A DNA stretch of 64,000 nucleotides from positions 2,825,001 through 2,889,000 of the forward strand of contig NZ_CP048422.1 in assembly GCF_010450875.1 (NCBI RefSeq). Direction: 5' to 3'. Both the position numbers and the translations under genes were made by a program. The notes below the pieces were generated by a model, which worked only from the letters and a program-made list of their open reading frames with translations, was not told the DNA's origin and did no database searches. Source of the DNA: Sphingomonas insulae. Lineage in GTDB: Bacteria > Pseudomonadota > Alphaproteobacteria > Sphingomonadales > Sphingomonadaceae. Numbering within the stretch: position 1 is the stretch's first letter; each line of letters starts with the position of its first letter. Shown here one piece after another: positions 7,958 to 15,768 of the stretch.

Positions 7958-9166
7958 TTACTGGTGATCCAGCATGCCGAGGATGCGTTTGGCGACGATG
8001 TTGTTCTGGATTTCGGAGCTGCCGCCGTAGATCGATACCGCTTTCCCCCACAGCCAGGTGCGGGTCTGCGCGAGTTCGGCGTCGGTGAAGCCCTCCCCTT
8101 CCCAGCCGAGGCCGTTCATGCCCATGATCTCGATGCCGAGTTCGGCGCGATCCTGCGTGATGCGCGCGCCGACGTTCTTCATGATCGAGGTCGCGGCGGA
8201 CGGCCCCTGGTTCGACTTGGCCTCCAGCGCGGCACGGCGCAGCGTCAGCATGAATGCGCGCGTATCCATCTCGTGCCGGACCAGCCGCATGCGCAGGTCG
8301 GCGTCGGACAGGCGCCCGTCCGCATCGGTGCCGCGATAGTCCTTGGCCACCTGGCTCAGCGGCTTGCCCGCGAGCAGGCGCCCGGCCGATCCACCGCCGC
8401 CGGACAGGCTGGAGCGCTCGTGCTGGAGCAACCGCTTGCCGATCGTCCAGCCTTCCCCCTCGCGCCCGACGAGGTTGCCCTTCGGCACCTTCACGTCGGT
8501 GAAGAACGTCTCGCAGAACGGCGACGAACCGGAGATGAGGCGGATCGGCTTCACCTCCACCCCGGGCGAATCCATGTCGATCAACAGGAAGCTGATGCCC
8601 TCATGCTTCTTCGTCTTGTCGGTGCGGACGAGCGCGAAGCATTTGTCCGCCCATTGCCCGCCCGACGTCCACGTCTTCTGACCGTTGACCAGATAATGAT
8701 CACCCTTGTCCTCGGCGAACATCTGGAGCGCGGCAAGGTCCGACCCCGCGCCCGGCTCCGAATAGCCCTGGCACCACCGCACCTCGTTGCGGGCGATGCG
8801 CGGGATATGCTCCTGCTTCTGCTCCTCGGTGCCATATTCCAGCAACGTCGGGCCGAACATCATCACGCCCATGCCGCCGATCGGATTGGACGCGCCGATC
8901 CGCGCCATCTCGTCCTGCAGCACGCGCGCTTCGGCACGCGACAGGCCGCCGCCGCCATAGGCGCTGGGCCAGGTGGGCACGCCCCACCCCTTCTCCCCCA
9001 TCGCGCGGGTCCAGGCCGCTTCATCGGCGGACGGGTCCTGCGGCCCCTCAAGAGCGGACAGGCCCACGTCCTTGTACGCCAGGCTCTTGGGGAAATGCGC
9101 GGCAAGCCAGTTGCGCACGTCTTCGCGGAAGGCGGCAAGCGGATCTGATTCGGCAGCGGATGCCAT
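7958..9166 (-). CDS. Acyl-CoA dehydrogenase family protein, larger subunit
   Basis: 402 residues. FAD and substrate-binding motifs are visible: CQGYSEPGAGSDLA and NGQKTWTSGGQWAD in the middle, and IYGGSSEIQNNIVAKRILGM at the C-terminus. The usual catalytic Glu of YEGT is Gly in this last motif, as in dehydrogenases whose base sits in an earlier helix or in the partner subunit. The start at 9166 was chosen for its AGGAGACC site; the frame extends about 90 residues upstream but without dehydrogenase character. It probably forms a complex with the product of 6820-7884. Confidence 0.88.
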   Translation of the reverse strand: MASAAESDPLAAFREDVRNWLAAHFPKSLAYKDVGLSALEGPQDPSADEAAWTRAMGEKGWGVPTWPSAYGGGGLSRAEARVLQDEMARIGASNPIGGMGVMMFGPTLLEYGTEEQKQEHIPRIARNEVRWCQGYSEPGAGSDLAALQMFAEDKGDHYLVNGQKTWTSGGQWADKCFALVRTDKTKKHEGISFLLIDMDSPGVEVKPIRLISGSSPFCETFFTDVKVPKGNLVGREGEGWTIGKRLLQHERSSLSGGGGSAGRLLAGKPLSQVAKDYRGTDADGRLSDADLRMRLVRHEMDTRAFMLTLRRAALEAKSNQGPSAATSIMKNVGARITQDRAELGIEIMGMNGLGWEGEGFTDAELAQTRTWLWGKAVSIYGGSSEIQNNIVAKRILGMLDHQ

Positions 9167-9317
9167 CGGCGGTCTCCTGAACCCGATTCTGAAGATCGGG
9201 TATGCTCTGACGGGCCATGCCACGAAAGATCGGGCCTGCAAACCCCCGCCATTGGCTGCGCCGTCACAATCGGGCAGAACGTCGCAGCCGGCAGCGGCAT
9301 GGCGGGAGCGGGGGAGC

Positions 9318-10517
9318 ATGCGGTTCGAGCATAAGGCGGTGCCGATGGCGCTGGCGGCGGTGCTGATCGACACGATCGGATTCGGCATCGTCGCCCCGGT
9401 GTTTCCGGCCCTGCTGACCAGCCTGGGCCACACCGGTGTGGAGCATGCGACGCGTATCGCGGGATGGATGCTGGTGGTCTACGCCGCCGCGCAGTTCGTC
9501 GCCGGGCCGGTGCTTGGCAATCTGTCCGACCGGTTCGGACGGCGACCGGTGCTGATCGCATCGATGCGGAGTTTCGGGGTCGATTATGCGGTGATGGCGG
9601 TCGCGCCCAGCATCGCCTGGCTGTTCGTCGGCCGGACGGTGGCCGGGGTCGCCGGGGCGGTCTATGGACCGGCGGGGTCGGTGATCGCCGACGTGACGCC
9701 GCCCGAAAGACGCGGCGCGACGTTTGCGCTGATTGGCGCGATGTTCGGACTGGGCTTCATCATCGGCCCGGCACTCGGCGGACTGTTCTCGTTATGGGGA
9801 CCGCGTGCACCTTTCTACGCAGCGGCGGCACTCGCGCTCATCAATGCCGCGGTGATGATGGCGGCGATGCCGGAAACGCTGGCCGTGGAGAACCGGCGGC
9901 CGTTCCGCTTGCGCGATGCGCATGTCATCGGCGCTTTCCGGCCGCTGTTCCATGCCGGCCATGCGGCGCCGCTACTGGTGGCGATGTTCCTGTGGCAGCT
10001 TGCCCATATGGTCTATCCGGCGACGTGGAGCTTCTGGGCGACGGCGCGGTTCGGCTGGGATGCCAAGGCGATAGGCTGGAGCCTCGCGTTCGTCGGGCTG
10101 GTTTCGACGATCGTCCAGGGCGGTCTGACCGGCCGTGCGATCGGCCGGTTCGGCGAACGGCAGGCACTGTTGATCGGGCTGCTCGCGGGCGGCGGCTCGT
10201 TCCTGGCGTTCGCCGCGGTAAGCGCCAGCTGGCAGGTCTATGTGTTGTTCTGCACCAGCGCGCTGTCGGGCTTCGCCATGCCCGCGCTCCAGGGGCTGAT
10301 GTCGCGCATGGTCGATGCGACGCGGCAGGGCCAGTTGCAGGGCGGGCTCGGCTCGATGGGCAGCGTGTCGGCGATTATCGCGCCGCTGTTGCTGACGCAG
10401 GTGCTCGCCTGGGGGATCGACCATGACTTTCCGGGTGCGGCATTCGTGATCGCGGGCGTGCTGGGCCTTGCCGCCGCGGCGATCGTGGTGACCCGGGTGC
10501 GGGTGGCCGCAACGTGA
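9318..10517 (+). CDS. MFS transporter, TCR/Tet (DHA1) family
   Basis: 399-residue permease with about 12 membrane segments. It carries the TetA-like opening (LIDTIGFGIVAPVFPALL), motif A GNLSDRFGRRPVL after helix 2 and SFGVDYAVMAVAP after it, both close to tetracycline-exporter family sequences. Motif C-like glycines (GFIIGPALGG) lie in helix 5. The start at 9318 has GGGGAG just upstream; the longer frame before it overlaps the divergent dehydrogenase gene. It is a proton-coupled drug or metabolite exporter. Chromosomal sphingomonad members are often not tetracycline specific, so resistance should not be inferred. Confidence 0.85.
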   Translation: MRFEHKAVPMALAAVLIDTIGFGIVAPVFPALLTSLGHTGVEHATRIAGWMLVVYAAAQFVAGPVLGNLSDRFGRRPVLIASMRSFGVDYAVMAVAPSIAWLFVGRTVAGVAGAVYGPAGSVIADVTPPERRGATFALIGAMFGLGFIIGPALGGLFSLWGPRAPFYAAAALALINAAVMMAAMPETLAVENRRPFRLRDAHVIGAFRPLFHAGHAAPLLVAMFLWQLAHMVYPATWSFWATARFGWDAKAIGWSLAFVGLVSTIVQGGLTGRAIGRFGERQALLIGLLAGGGSFLAFAAVSASWQVYVLFCTSALSGFAMPALQGLMSRMVDATRQGQLQGGLGSMGSVSAIIAPLLLTQVLAWGIDHDFPGAAFVIAGVLGLAAAAIVVTRVRVAAT

Positions 10518-10580
10518 GGTCCTGCTGATCTTCGAAGATTGCGTATGGCGCGATCGGACTGCTTCACCTACCCTGCCGCG

Positions 10581-12113
10581 ATGCACACCGCCGCCGCCAT
10601 GCTCGCGTCCGACTTCGCGACCCTCCCCGATCTGATCGCCGCCCACGCCCGCGAGCGCGGCGAGCATATCGCGCTCGCCGACGCGGTGCAGGTGATGACC
10701 TACGCCGCGCTCGACCGCGCCATGAACCGCGTCGCCGCCGCCTTGCAGCGGGACGGCGTACCGCCGGGCTCGGCACTGGCGATCGTGGCGCAGGCGAGCG
10801 TGGATTATGCCGTCGTGTTCCTCGGCGCGCTGCGTGCCGGGTGCGTCGCGACGCCGCTCGCCCCGTCGGCGACACCCGCATCGATCGCCGCTATGATCCC
10901 CGATTGCGGTGCGCCGATCGTATTTCTGGACGCGGATCAAGCGGCCATATTGGCGCAGCAGCCGTTGCCCGCGAAGCGCATCGTTTTCGGCGCCGCCTTC
11001 GCGGACTGGCTGGCGGCGGCGGATGCCCGCCCCGCGCCCGTGGCGATCGCGCCGGACGACGCCTTCAACATCATCTATTCATCCGGCACGACCGGCACGC
11101 CCAAGGGCATCGTCCAGAGCCACGCGATGCGCTGGGCCCATATCGCCCGCAACGCCGCCGCCGGATTCGACGAAGCGGTGACGATGATCGCAACGCCGCT
11201 CTATTCGAACACCACCCTCGTCAGCTTCCTGCCGACGCTCGGCTGGGGCGGCACCGCGGTACTGATGGGCAAGTTCGACGCGCGCACCTATCTGGCGCTT
11301 GCCGAGCGGCACCGGGCGACGCACACGATGCTGGTACCGGTGCAGTATCAGCGTATCATGGCGCTGGACGATTTCGGCCGGTTCGACCTGACCTGCTTCC
11401 GTTTCAAGACCAGCACCAGCGCGCCCTTCGCACCGGCGCTGAAGGCGGATGTGGTGGCGCGCTGGCCGGGACTGCTGGTGGAATATTACGGCATGACGGA
11501 AGGTGGCGCGTCCTGCGGCCTCAACGCCAGCGCGCATCCCGACAAGTTGCACACCGTCGGCCAGCCGCTGCCCGGCCACGAGATCCGCCTGATCGACGAC
11601 GACGGCCACGAGGTCGCGCCGGGCGAGGCGGGCGAGGTGGTCGGCCGGTCGCCGACGATGATGACCGGCTACCATGGCCGCGACGATGCCACCCGCGCGG
11701 CCGAATGGCATGACGCGGACGGCAACCGCTATATCCGGCATGGCGATGTCGGCCGGTTCGATGCGGATGGGTTCCTGATCCTGATGGACCGCAAGAAGGA
11801 CCTCATCATCTCGGGCGGCTTCAACATCTATCCGTCCGATCTGGAAAGCGTACTGATCCGCCATCCGGCCGTCGCCGACGGCACGGTCATCGGCGCACCG
11901 TCGGATGCATGGGGTGAAACGCCGGTCGGCTTCTACGTCGCGCGGCCCGGCTTCGAGGGAGAGGATGCCGGCGTGATCCTGTCCTGGGTCAACGAACAGG
12001 TCGGCAGGACGCAGCGCTTGTCGGCGCTGCATCGCATCGGCGAATTGCCGCGCAGCGCGATCGGCAAGGTGCTGAAGCGCGACCTGCGCGACCGGCTGGG
12101 AGAATTCGCATGA
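10581..12113 (+). CDS. AMP-dependent acyl-CoA synthetase/ligase (class I adenylate-forming enzyme)
   Basis: About 510 residues. The ATP/AMP-binding P-loop YSSGTTGTPKG lies near residues 166-176. YYGMTEGG, HGDVGRFDADGF, the hinge DRKKDLIISGGFNIYPSDLE and the C-terminal GKVLKRDLRD lysine motif all follow in the expected order. It activates a carboxylic acid to acyl-AMP and transfers it to CoA. The start is uncertain: ATG 10581 gives the best family fit, but ATG 10545 is also in frame and neither has a strong ribosome site. Its stop overlaps the start of the thioesterase gene (ATGA), so the two are coupled. Confidence 0.88.
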   Translation: MHTAAAMLASDFATLPDLIAAHARERGEHIALADAVQVMTYAALDRAMNRVAAALQRDGVPPGSALAIVAQASVDYAVVFLGALRAGCVATPLAPSATPASIAAMIPDCGAPIVFLDADQAAILAQQPLPAKRIVFGAAFADWLAAADARPAPVAIAPDDAFNIIYSSGTTGTPKGIVQSHAMRWAHIARNAAAGFDEAVTMIATPLYSNTTLVSFLPTLGWGGTAVLMGKFDARTYLALAERHRATHTMLVPVQYQRIMALDDFGRFDLTCFRFKTSTSAPFAPALKADVVARWPGLLVEYYGMTEGGASCGLNASAHPDKLHTVGQPLPGHEIRLIDDDGHEVAPGEAGEVVGRSPTMMTGYHGRDDATRAAEWHDADGNRYIRHGDVGRFDADGFLILMDRKKDLIISGGFNIYPSDLESVLIRHPAVADGTVIGAPSDAWGETPVGFYVARPGFEGEDAGVILSWVNEQVGRTQRLSALHRIGELPRSAIGKVLKRDLRDRLGEFA

Positions 12114-12880
12114 CGGCTCTTCGCGACGTGATCGCCGGGCTGGAGCCGATCGAGGGCGGCTGGCAGGGTCAGGTGCCCGATGGCTGGTTGCAGGGACGCA
12201 CGGCCTATGGCGGGCTGTCCGCGGCGCTCGCGTTGCATGCCGCCATGGCGTCGGATGACGACCTGCCGCCGCTGCGGTCGGCGCTGGTCGCGTTCATCGG
12301 GCCGCTGAGCGGTCCGATCACGATCCGCGCGCAGCGGCTGCGGCGCGGCCGCAACGCCGCCTTCGTCCAGGCGGATGTCGCGAGCGAGGCGGGGCTGGGG
12401 CTGCGCGCGACGTTCGTGTTCATGTCCCCGGTCGCCTCTGCTGTCGATGTGCGTACCGGCACCGCCCCGGCGGCGTCCCTGCCGGGGCCGGAGGACAAGG
12501 TGTTGCGCGGCCATCCCGCCATCGCCTTTTCGCAGAATTTCGAACTGGTCGAACGCCGGGAGGCGGCGACGGCGGAATGGCTGCGCTGGGTGCGCCTGAA
12601 GGATCGCACCGGACTGCACCCGATGGTCGAATTGATGGCGGTGGCGGACTGCCTGCCGCCGGTCGCCTTGAAGATGCTCGGCCGGCCGGCGCCGGTCAGT
12701 TCGATGACGTGGCAGCTCAACCTGCTGGGCGATGCGCCGGCGACCGAGGATGGCTGGTGGTTGCTGCAGGCGACGAGCGATTATGCCCGGGCCGGCAATT
12801 CGAGCCAGCGGATGGGGATATGGGCAGCGGACGGCAACCCGGTCGCAGAGCAGATGCAGAGCGTGGCGGTCTTCGCCTGA
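12110..12880 (+). CDS. Acyl-CoA thioesterase family protein (double hotdog, TesB-like)
   Basis: 256 residues with the double-hotdog pattern of acyl-CoA thioesterase family proteins: DGWLQGRTAYGGLSAALAL near the N-terminus (the glycine-rich turn of the first hotdog), RSALVAFIGPLSGP and, in the second half, SMTWQLNLLG and DYARAGNSSQRMGIWAADG. It hydrolyses acyl-CoA esters. Its ATG overlaps the stop of the acyl-CoA ligase gene by four bases (ATGA). Pairing with the ligase suggests control of the acyl-CoA pool made by that enzyme. Specificity is unknown. Confidence 0.82.
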   Translation: MTALRDVIAGLEPIEGGWQGQVPDGWLQGRTAYGGLSAALALHAAMASDDDLPPLRSALVAFIGPLSGPITIRAQRLRRGRNAAFVQADVASEAGLGLRATFVFMSPVASAVDVRTGTAPAASLPGPEDKVLRGHPAIAFSQNFELVERREAATAEWLRWVRLKDRTGLHPMVELMAVADCLPPVALKMLGRPAPVSSMTWQLNLLGDAPATEDGWWLLQATSDYARAGNSSQRMGIWAADGNPVAEQMQSVAVFA

Positions 12881-13053
12881 AAAGGATGACGGGTGGCCGG
12901 GCCCTTCCTCCCACAGGATACAGGTCTGCGTACCGTCCCGATGCGACAGATTGCGACACTTTTTCCCCCACCGGACATAAGCCGGCGACAGTCCCGACCG
13001 ATACCGCCCATCGTTCGGTGAAGGGATCGGCCCTGCCGATGGAGGTCGCGACG

Positions 13054-13578
13054 ATGCACAGGGTTATGGCGTTGATGATGACGGCGGGCGGAATGCTCGC
13101 CACGGGTGCGGTCGCGCAGACGGTGGCGCCCCCGCCCCCGATGCAGCACGGCCGCGGACTGATGCGGGCGGATGCGAACCATGACGGCACGATCACGCGC
13201 GCCGAGATGATCGCCGACGCCGAAACGCGCTTTGCGGCAATGGACGCCGACAAGGACGGCAAGGTGACCGCCGCCGAACGCGATGCGGCACGCGCGGCGA
13301 TGCGCGCACGGCGGCGTGACGGTGCCACGGGTGGCCCGGACGGCGGTCCGCGCGGTGGCGGTGGCGGCGGCTTCGGCATGCGCGGCGACCCTGATGGCGA
13401 CGCCGTCCTCACCCGCGCCGATGCGGTGCAGCGCGCCGGCAAGCGCTTCGACCGGCTCGACACCAACCACGACGGCAAGCTGGACGCGGCAGAGATGGCC
13501 GCCGGCCGGCCGATGCGCGGCGCTCGCCAGGCCGGCGCGATGCCGCCGCTGCCAGCCGCCGCCGCGCAGCCGCAATGA
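13054..13578 (+). CDS. Exported EF-hand protein with four calcium-binding-like loops
   Basis: 174 residues. A signal peptide runs to about residue 21 (cleavage after AVA). Four EF-hand loops begin at Asp40, Asp64, Asp112 and Asp136, each with the D-x-[DN]-x-[DG] start; the third has Asp instead of Glu at position 12. A glycine/arginine-rich linker (about 90-110) separates the pairs. The start at 13054 has GGAGGT 7 bp upstream; an earlier in-frame ATG at 13039 precedes that site. It is probably a periplasmic calcium-binding protein of sphingomonad type. A strong terminator separates it from the two-component genes. Confidence 0.85.
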   Translation: MHRVMALMMTAGGMLATGAVAQTVAPPPPMQHGRGLMRADANHDGTITRAEMIADAETRFAAMDADKDGKVTAAERDAARAAMRARRRDGATGGPDGGPRGGGGGGFGMRGDPDGDAVLTRADAVQRAGKRFDRLDTNHDGKLDAAEMAAGRPMRGARQAGAMPPLPAAAAQPQ

Positions 13579-13585
13579 GGGTGCG

Positions 13586-13613
13586 GCCGGGCGGGACGAT
13601 CCCGCCCGGCTTT
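13586..13613 (+). terminator. Rho-independent terminator after the EF-hand gene
   Basis: Perfect 11-bp stem GCCGGGCGGGA / TCCCGCCCGGC with loop CGA, followed by TTT, starting 7 bp after the EF-hand stop codon. Confidence 0.8.
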
Positions 13614-13629
13614 GCAGGAGACCGATCGC

Positions 13630-14367
13630 ATGGCTATTGCCGAACCGATGGGAGACATGCCGCACCTGCTGCTCGTCGATGACGAGCGTTCGATCCGTGA
13701 GCCGCTGGCGCAATATCTCACCAAGCAGGGGTTCCGCGTCACCCAGGCGGCGGACGCGGAAAGCGCGCGGACGCGGCTGGCCGCCTATGCGATCGATCTC
13801 GTCATCCTCGACGTGATGATGCCGGGCGAGGACGGATTGTCGCTGTGCCGCCACATCGCCGCGACCACCGATACGCCGGTGATCCTGCTGACCGCCAAGG
13901 CCGAGGAAACCGACCGGATCGTGGGGCTGGAGATGGGCGCCGACGATTATGTCGTAAAGCCGTTCAGCCCGCGCGAACTGGCGACGCGGGTAAAGGTGGT
14001 GTTGCGGCGGCTGACCGCGGGCGGCGCTCGCCAGCATCCCCCGGAAAGCGGTTCCTACGCCTTTGCCGGCTGGGTGCTGAAGACCGGCGAGCGTGCGCTG
14101 GTCGACCGCGAGGGCGTGTCGGTGCCGCTGTCGACCGGCGAATACAACCTGCTGCTGGCGCTGGTGACCCGGCCGCGGCAGGTATTGACCCGCGACCAGC
14201 TGCTGGATCTGACGCAGGGGCGAGAGGCGGCGGCGTTCGATCGTGCGATCGACAATCAGGTCAGCCGCCTGCGCCGCAAGATCGAGGCGGATGCGAAGCT
14301 GCCCGAGATCATAAAGACCGTCTGGGGCGGCGGCTACACCCTCGCGGCCGAGGTGACGCGTCTGTGA
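13630..14367 (+). CDS. OmpR-family response regulator
   Basis: 245 residues. The receiver domain has the acidic pair Asp17-Asp18, phosphoacceptor Asp61 in LVILDVMMPGEDG, and the conserved Lys in DDYVVKPFSP. A winged-helix DNA-binding domain of OmpR/PhoB type forms the C-terminal half (STGEYNLLLALVTRPRQVLTRDQLL, VSRLRRKIEAD, VWGGGYTL). The ATG at 13630 has AGGAG 9 bp upstream; an in-frame TTG at 13612 precedes that site. The following kinase gene starts with GTG overlapping this stop codon (GTGA), so the pair is coupled. The target promoters cannot be read from the window. Confidence 0.92.
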   Translation: MAIAEPMGDMPHLLLVDDERSIREPLAQYLTKQGFRVTQAADAESARTRLAAYAIDLVILDVMMPGEDGLSLCRHIAATTDTPVILLTAKAEETDRIVGLEMGADDYVVKPFSPRELATRVKVVLRRLTAGGARQHPPESGSYAFAGWVLKTGERALVDREGVSVPLSTGEYNLLLALVTRPRQVLTRDQLLDLTQGREAAAFDRAIDNQVSRLRRKIEADAKLPEIIKTVWGGGYTLAAEVTRL

Positions 14368-15728
14368 AGCTGCGATTGTGGCCGCGCAGCCTCGCCGGAC
14401 AGATGGCGGTGCTGATCGCCCTGGCGCTGCTGGTGGCGCAGATGGTCAATCTGGCACTTGCGCTGCGCGACCGCGCGGAATTCCGGCTGGCGCAGGCGAC
14501 GCGCCCGGTCGCGATCCGGGTCGCGGACGCGCTCGACCGGGAAGCGCAGGGCCTGCGCACGATCCCGCGCGACCGCGGGCGGATCCGGCGCAGCGACGTG
14601 GCCGGCATCCCGGCCACACTGCCCCGCATGCCGGACATCGCGGCGGAACTGCGCAACCAGCTGCGCGAACAGGGGGTCGAGGTCGGCCGGATCGACACCG
14701 GCGCGCGCCGCTGGACGGCGATGGACGATGCCGTGGTCGCCCGCAATTCTTCGCGCAGCGCCCGCCAGCGCCGGCAACAGGGTCGCCCCGACCAAGCGTT
14801 GCTGATCGCGATCGAACAGCCGGGCCACGGCTGGCTGTCGGTCATCGTGCCGTGGAGCGACAATGGCGGCATGCGCCTGTTCTGGCGGCTCTTCGCCCAG
14901 ACGCTGATCCTCTACGGCGTGGTGCTGCTGCCGGTGTTGTGGATCGTGCGCCGCATCTCGCGACCGCTGCGCGACCTGACGGCGGCGGCGCAGCGTTTCG
15001 GTCGGGGCGGCGATGCGCCGGCGGCGGTGGCGGTGCGCGGACCGGCGGACATCGCCAGCCTCGTGCAGTCGTTCAACGCGCTGCAGCTGCGCGTCACGGC
15101 GATGCTGGACGAAAAGGACAGGATGCTGGGCGCGATCGGCCACGACCTGCGCACCCCCCTGGCGGCGTTGCGGGTACGGGTGGAATCGGTGGAGGACGAC
15201 ACCGATCGCACCCGCATGGCGGAAACCATCGCCGAAATGAACCGGACGCTGGACGACATCCTGTCGCTCGCCCGGCTGGGTCGACCGAGCGAGGCGCTGA
15301 CCGAGGTCGACCTCGCCGCGCTGGTGGATGCCGTGGTCGAGGATTTCCGCGATCTGGGTCAGGATGTCGGCTTCGAGGAAGCCGAGCGCCTGCGCATGCG
15401 GCTGCGGCCGTCGCTGATCCGTCGGGCGATCCGCAATCTCATCGAGAATGCGGTGAAATACGGGGGCGCCGCCGAGGTGCGGCTGGTTCCCGGCACGACG
15501 ATGGTGCGGATCGAGGTGGCGGATCGCGGACCGGGCATCCCCGCCGCGCGGCTGACCGACGTGTTCGAGGCGTTCACCCGGCTCGAAACGTCGCGCAACC
15601 GCGACACCGGCGGCATCGGCCTGGGACTGGCGCTAGCGCGGACGATCGTGCGCGAGGCGGGCGGCGACGTGCGGCTGGCCAATCGCGACGGCGGTGGCCT
15701 GTGCGCGACGATCGAATTGCCGCGCTGA
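14364..15728 (+). CDS. Sensor histidine kinase (EnvZ-like)
   Basis: 454 residues from a GTG that overlaps the response regulator stop. Layout: transmembrane helix about 13-33; periplasmic part about 34-174, unusually rich in Arg; second helix about 175-195; HAMP (RRISRPLRDL onward); HisKA with phosphoacceptor His260 in AIGHDLRTPLAAL; and HATPase with N box NLIENAVKYGG, DRGPGIP and GIGLGLAL. The signal is unknown. The neighbouring EF-hand protein hints at divalent cations or envelope state, but that is inference. It is convergent with the M3 peptidase gene across a hairpin. Confidence 0.92.
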   Translation: MKLRLWPRSLAGQMAVLIALALLVAQMVNLALALRDRAEFRLAQATRPVAIRVADALDREAQGLRTIPRDRGRIRRSDVAGIPATLPRMPDIAAELRNQLREQGVEVGRIDTGARRWTAMDDAVVARNSSRSARQRRQQGRPDQALLIAIEQPGHGWLSVIVPWSDNGGMRLFWRLFAQTLILYGVVLLPVLWIVRRISRPLRDLTAAAQRFGRGGDAPAAVAVRGPADIASLVQSFNALQLRVTAMLDEKDRMLGAIGHDLRTPLAALRVRVESVEDDTDRTRMAETIAEMNRTLDDILSLARLGRPSEALTEVDLAALVDAVVEDFRDLGQDVGFEEAERLRMRLRPSLIRRAIRNLIENAVKYGGAAEVRLVPGTTMVRIEVADRGPGIPAARLTDVFEAFTRLETSRNRDTGGIGLGLALARTIVREAGGDVRLANRDGGGLCATIELPR

Positions 15729-15734
15729 GAATGA

Positions 15735-15761
15735 GGGGTGGACCGGCCGCCGGCCCACCCC
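15735..15761. terminator. Hairpin between convergent kinase and peptidase genes
   Basis: GGGGTGG-A-CCGG, loop CCG, then CCGG-C-CCACCCC: a 12-position stem with one mismatch in the 40-bp gap between two convergent stop codons. No clear T-run follows, but the position fits a shared terminator. Confidence 0.6.
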
Positions 15762-15768
15762 CGCCCCG

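Noticed and set aside
9318..10517. Tetracycline resistance determinant
   Set aside because: Family resemblance only; no tetR-type neighbour of that system and the setting is catabolic.
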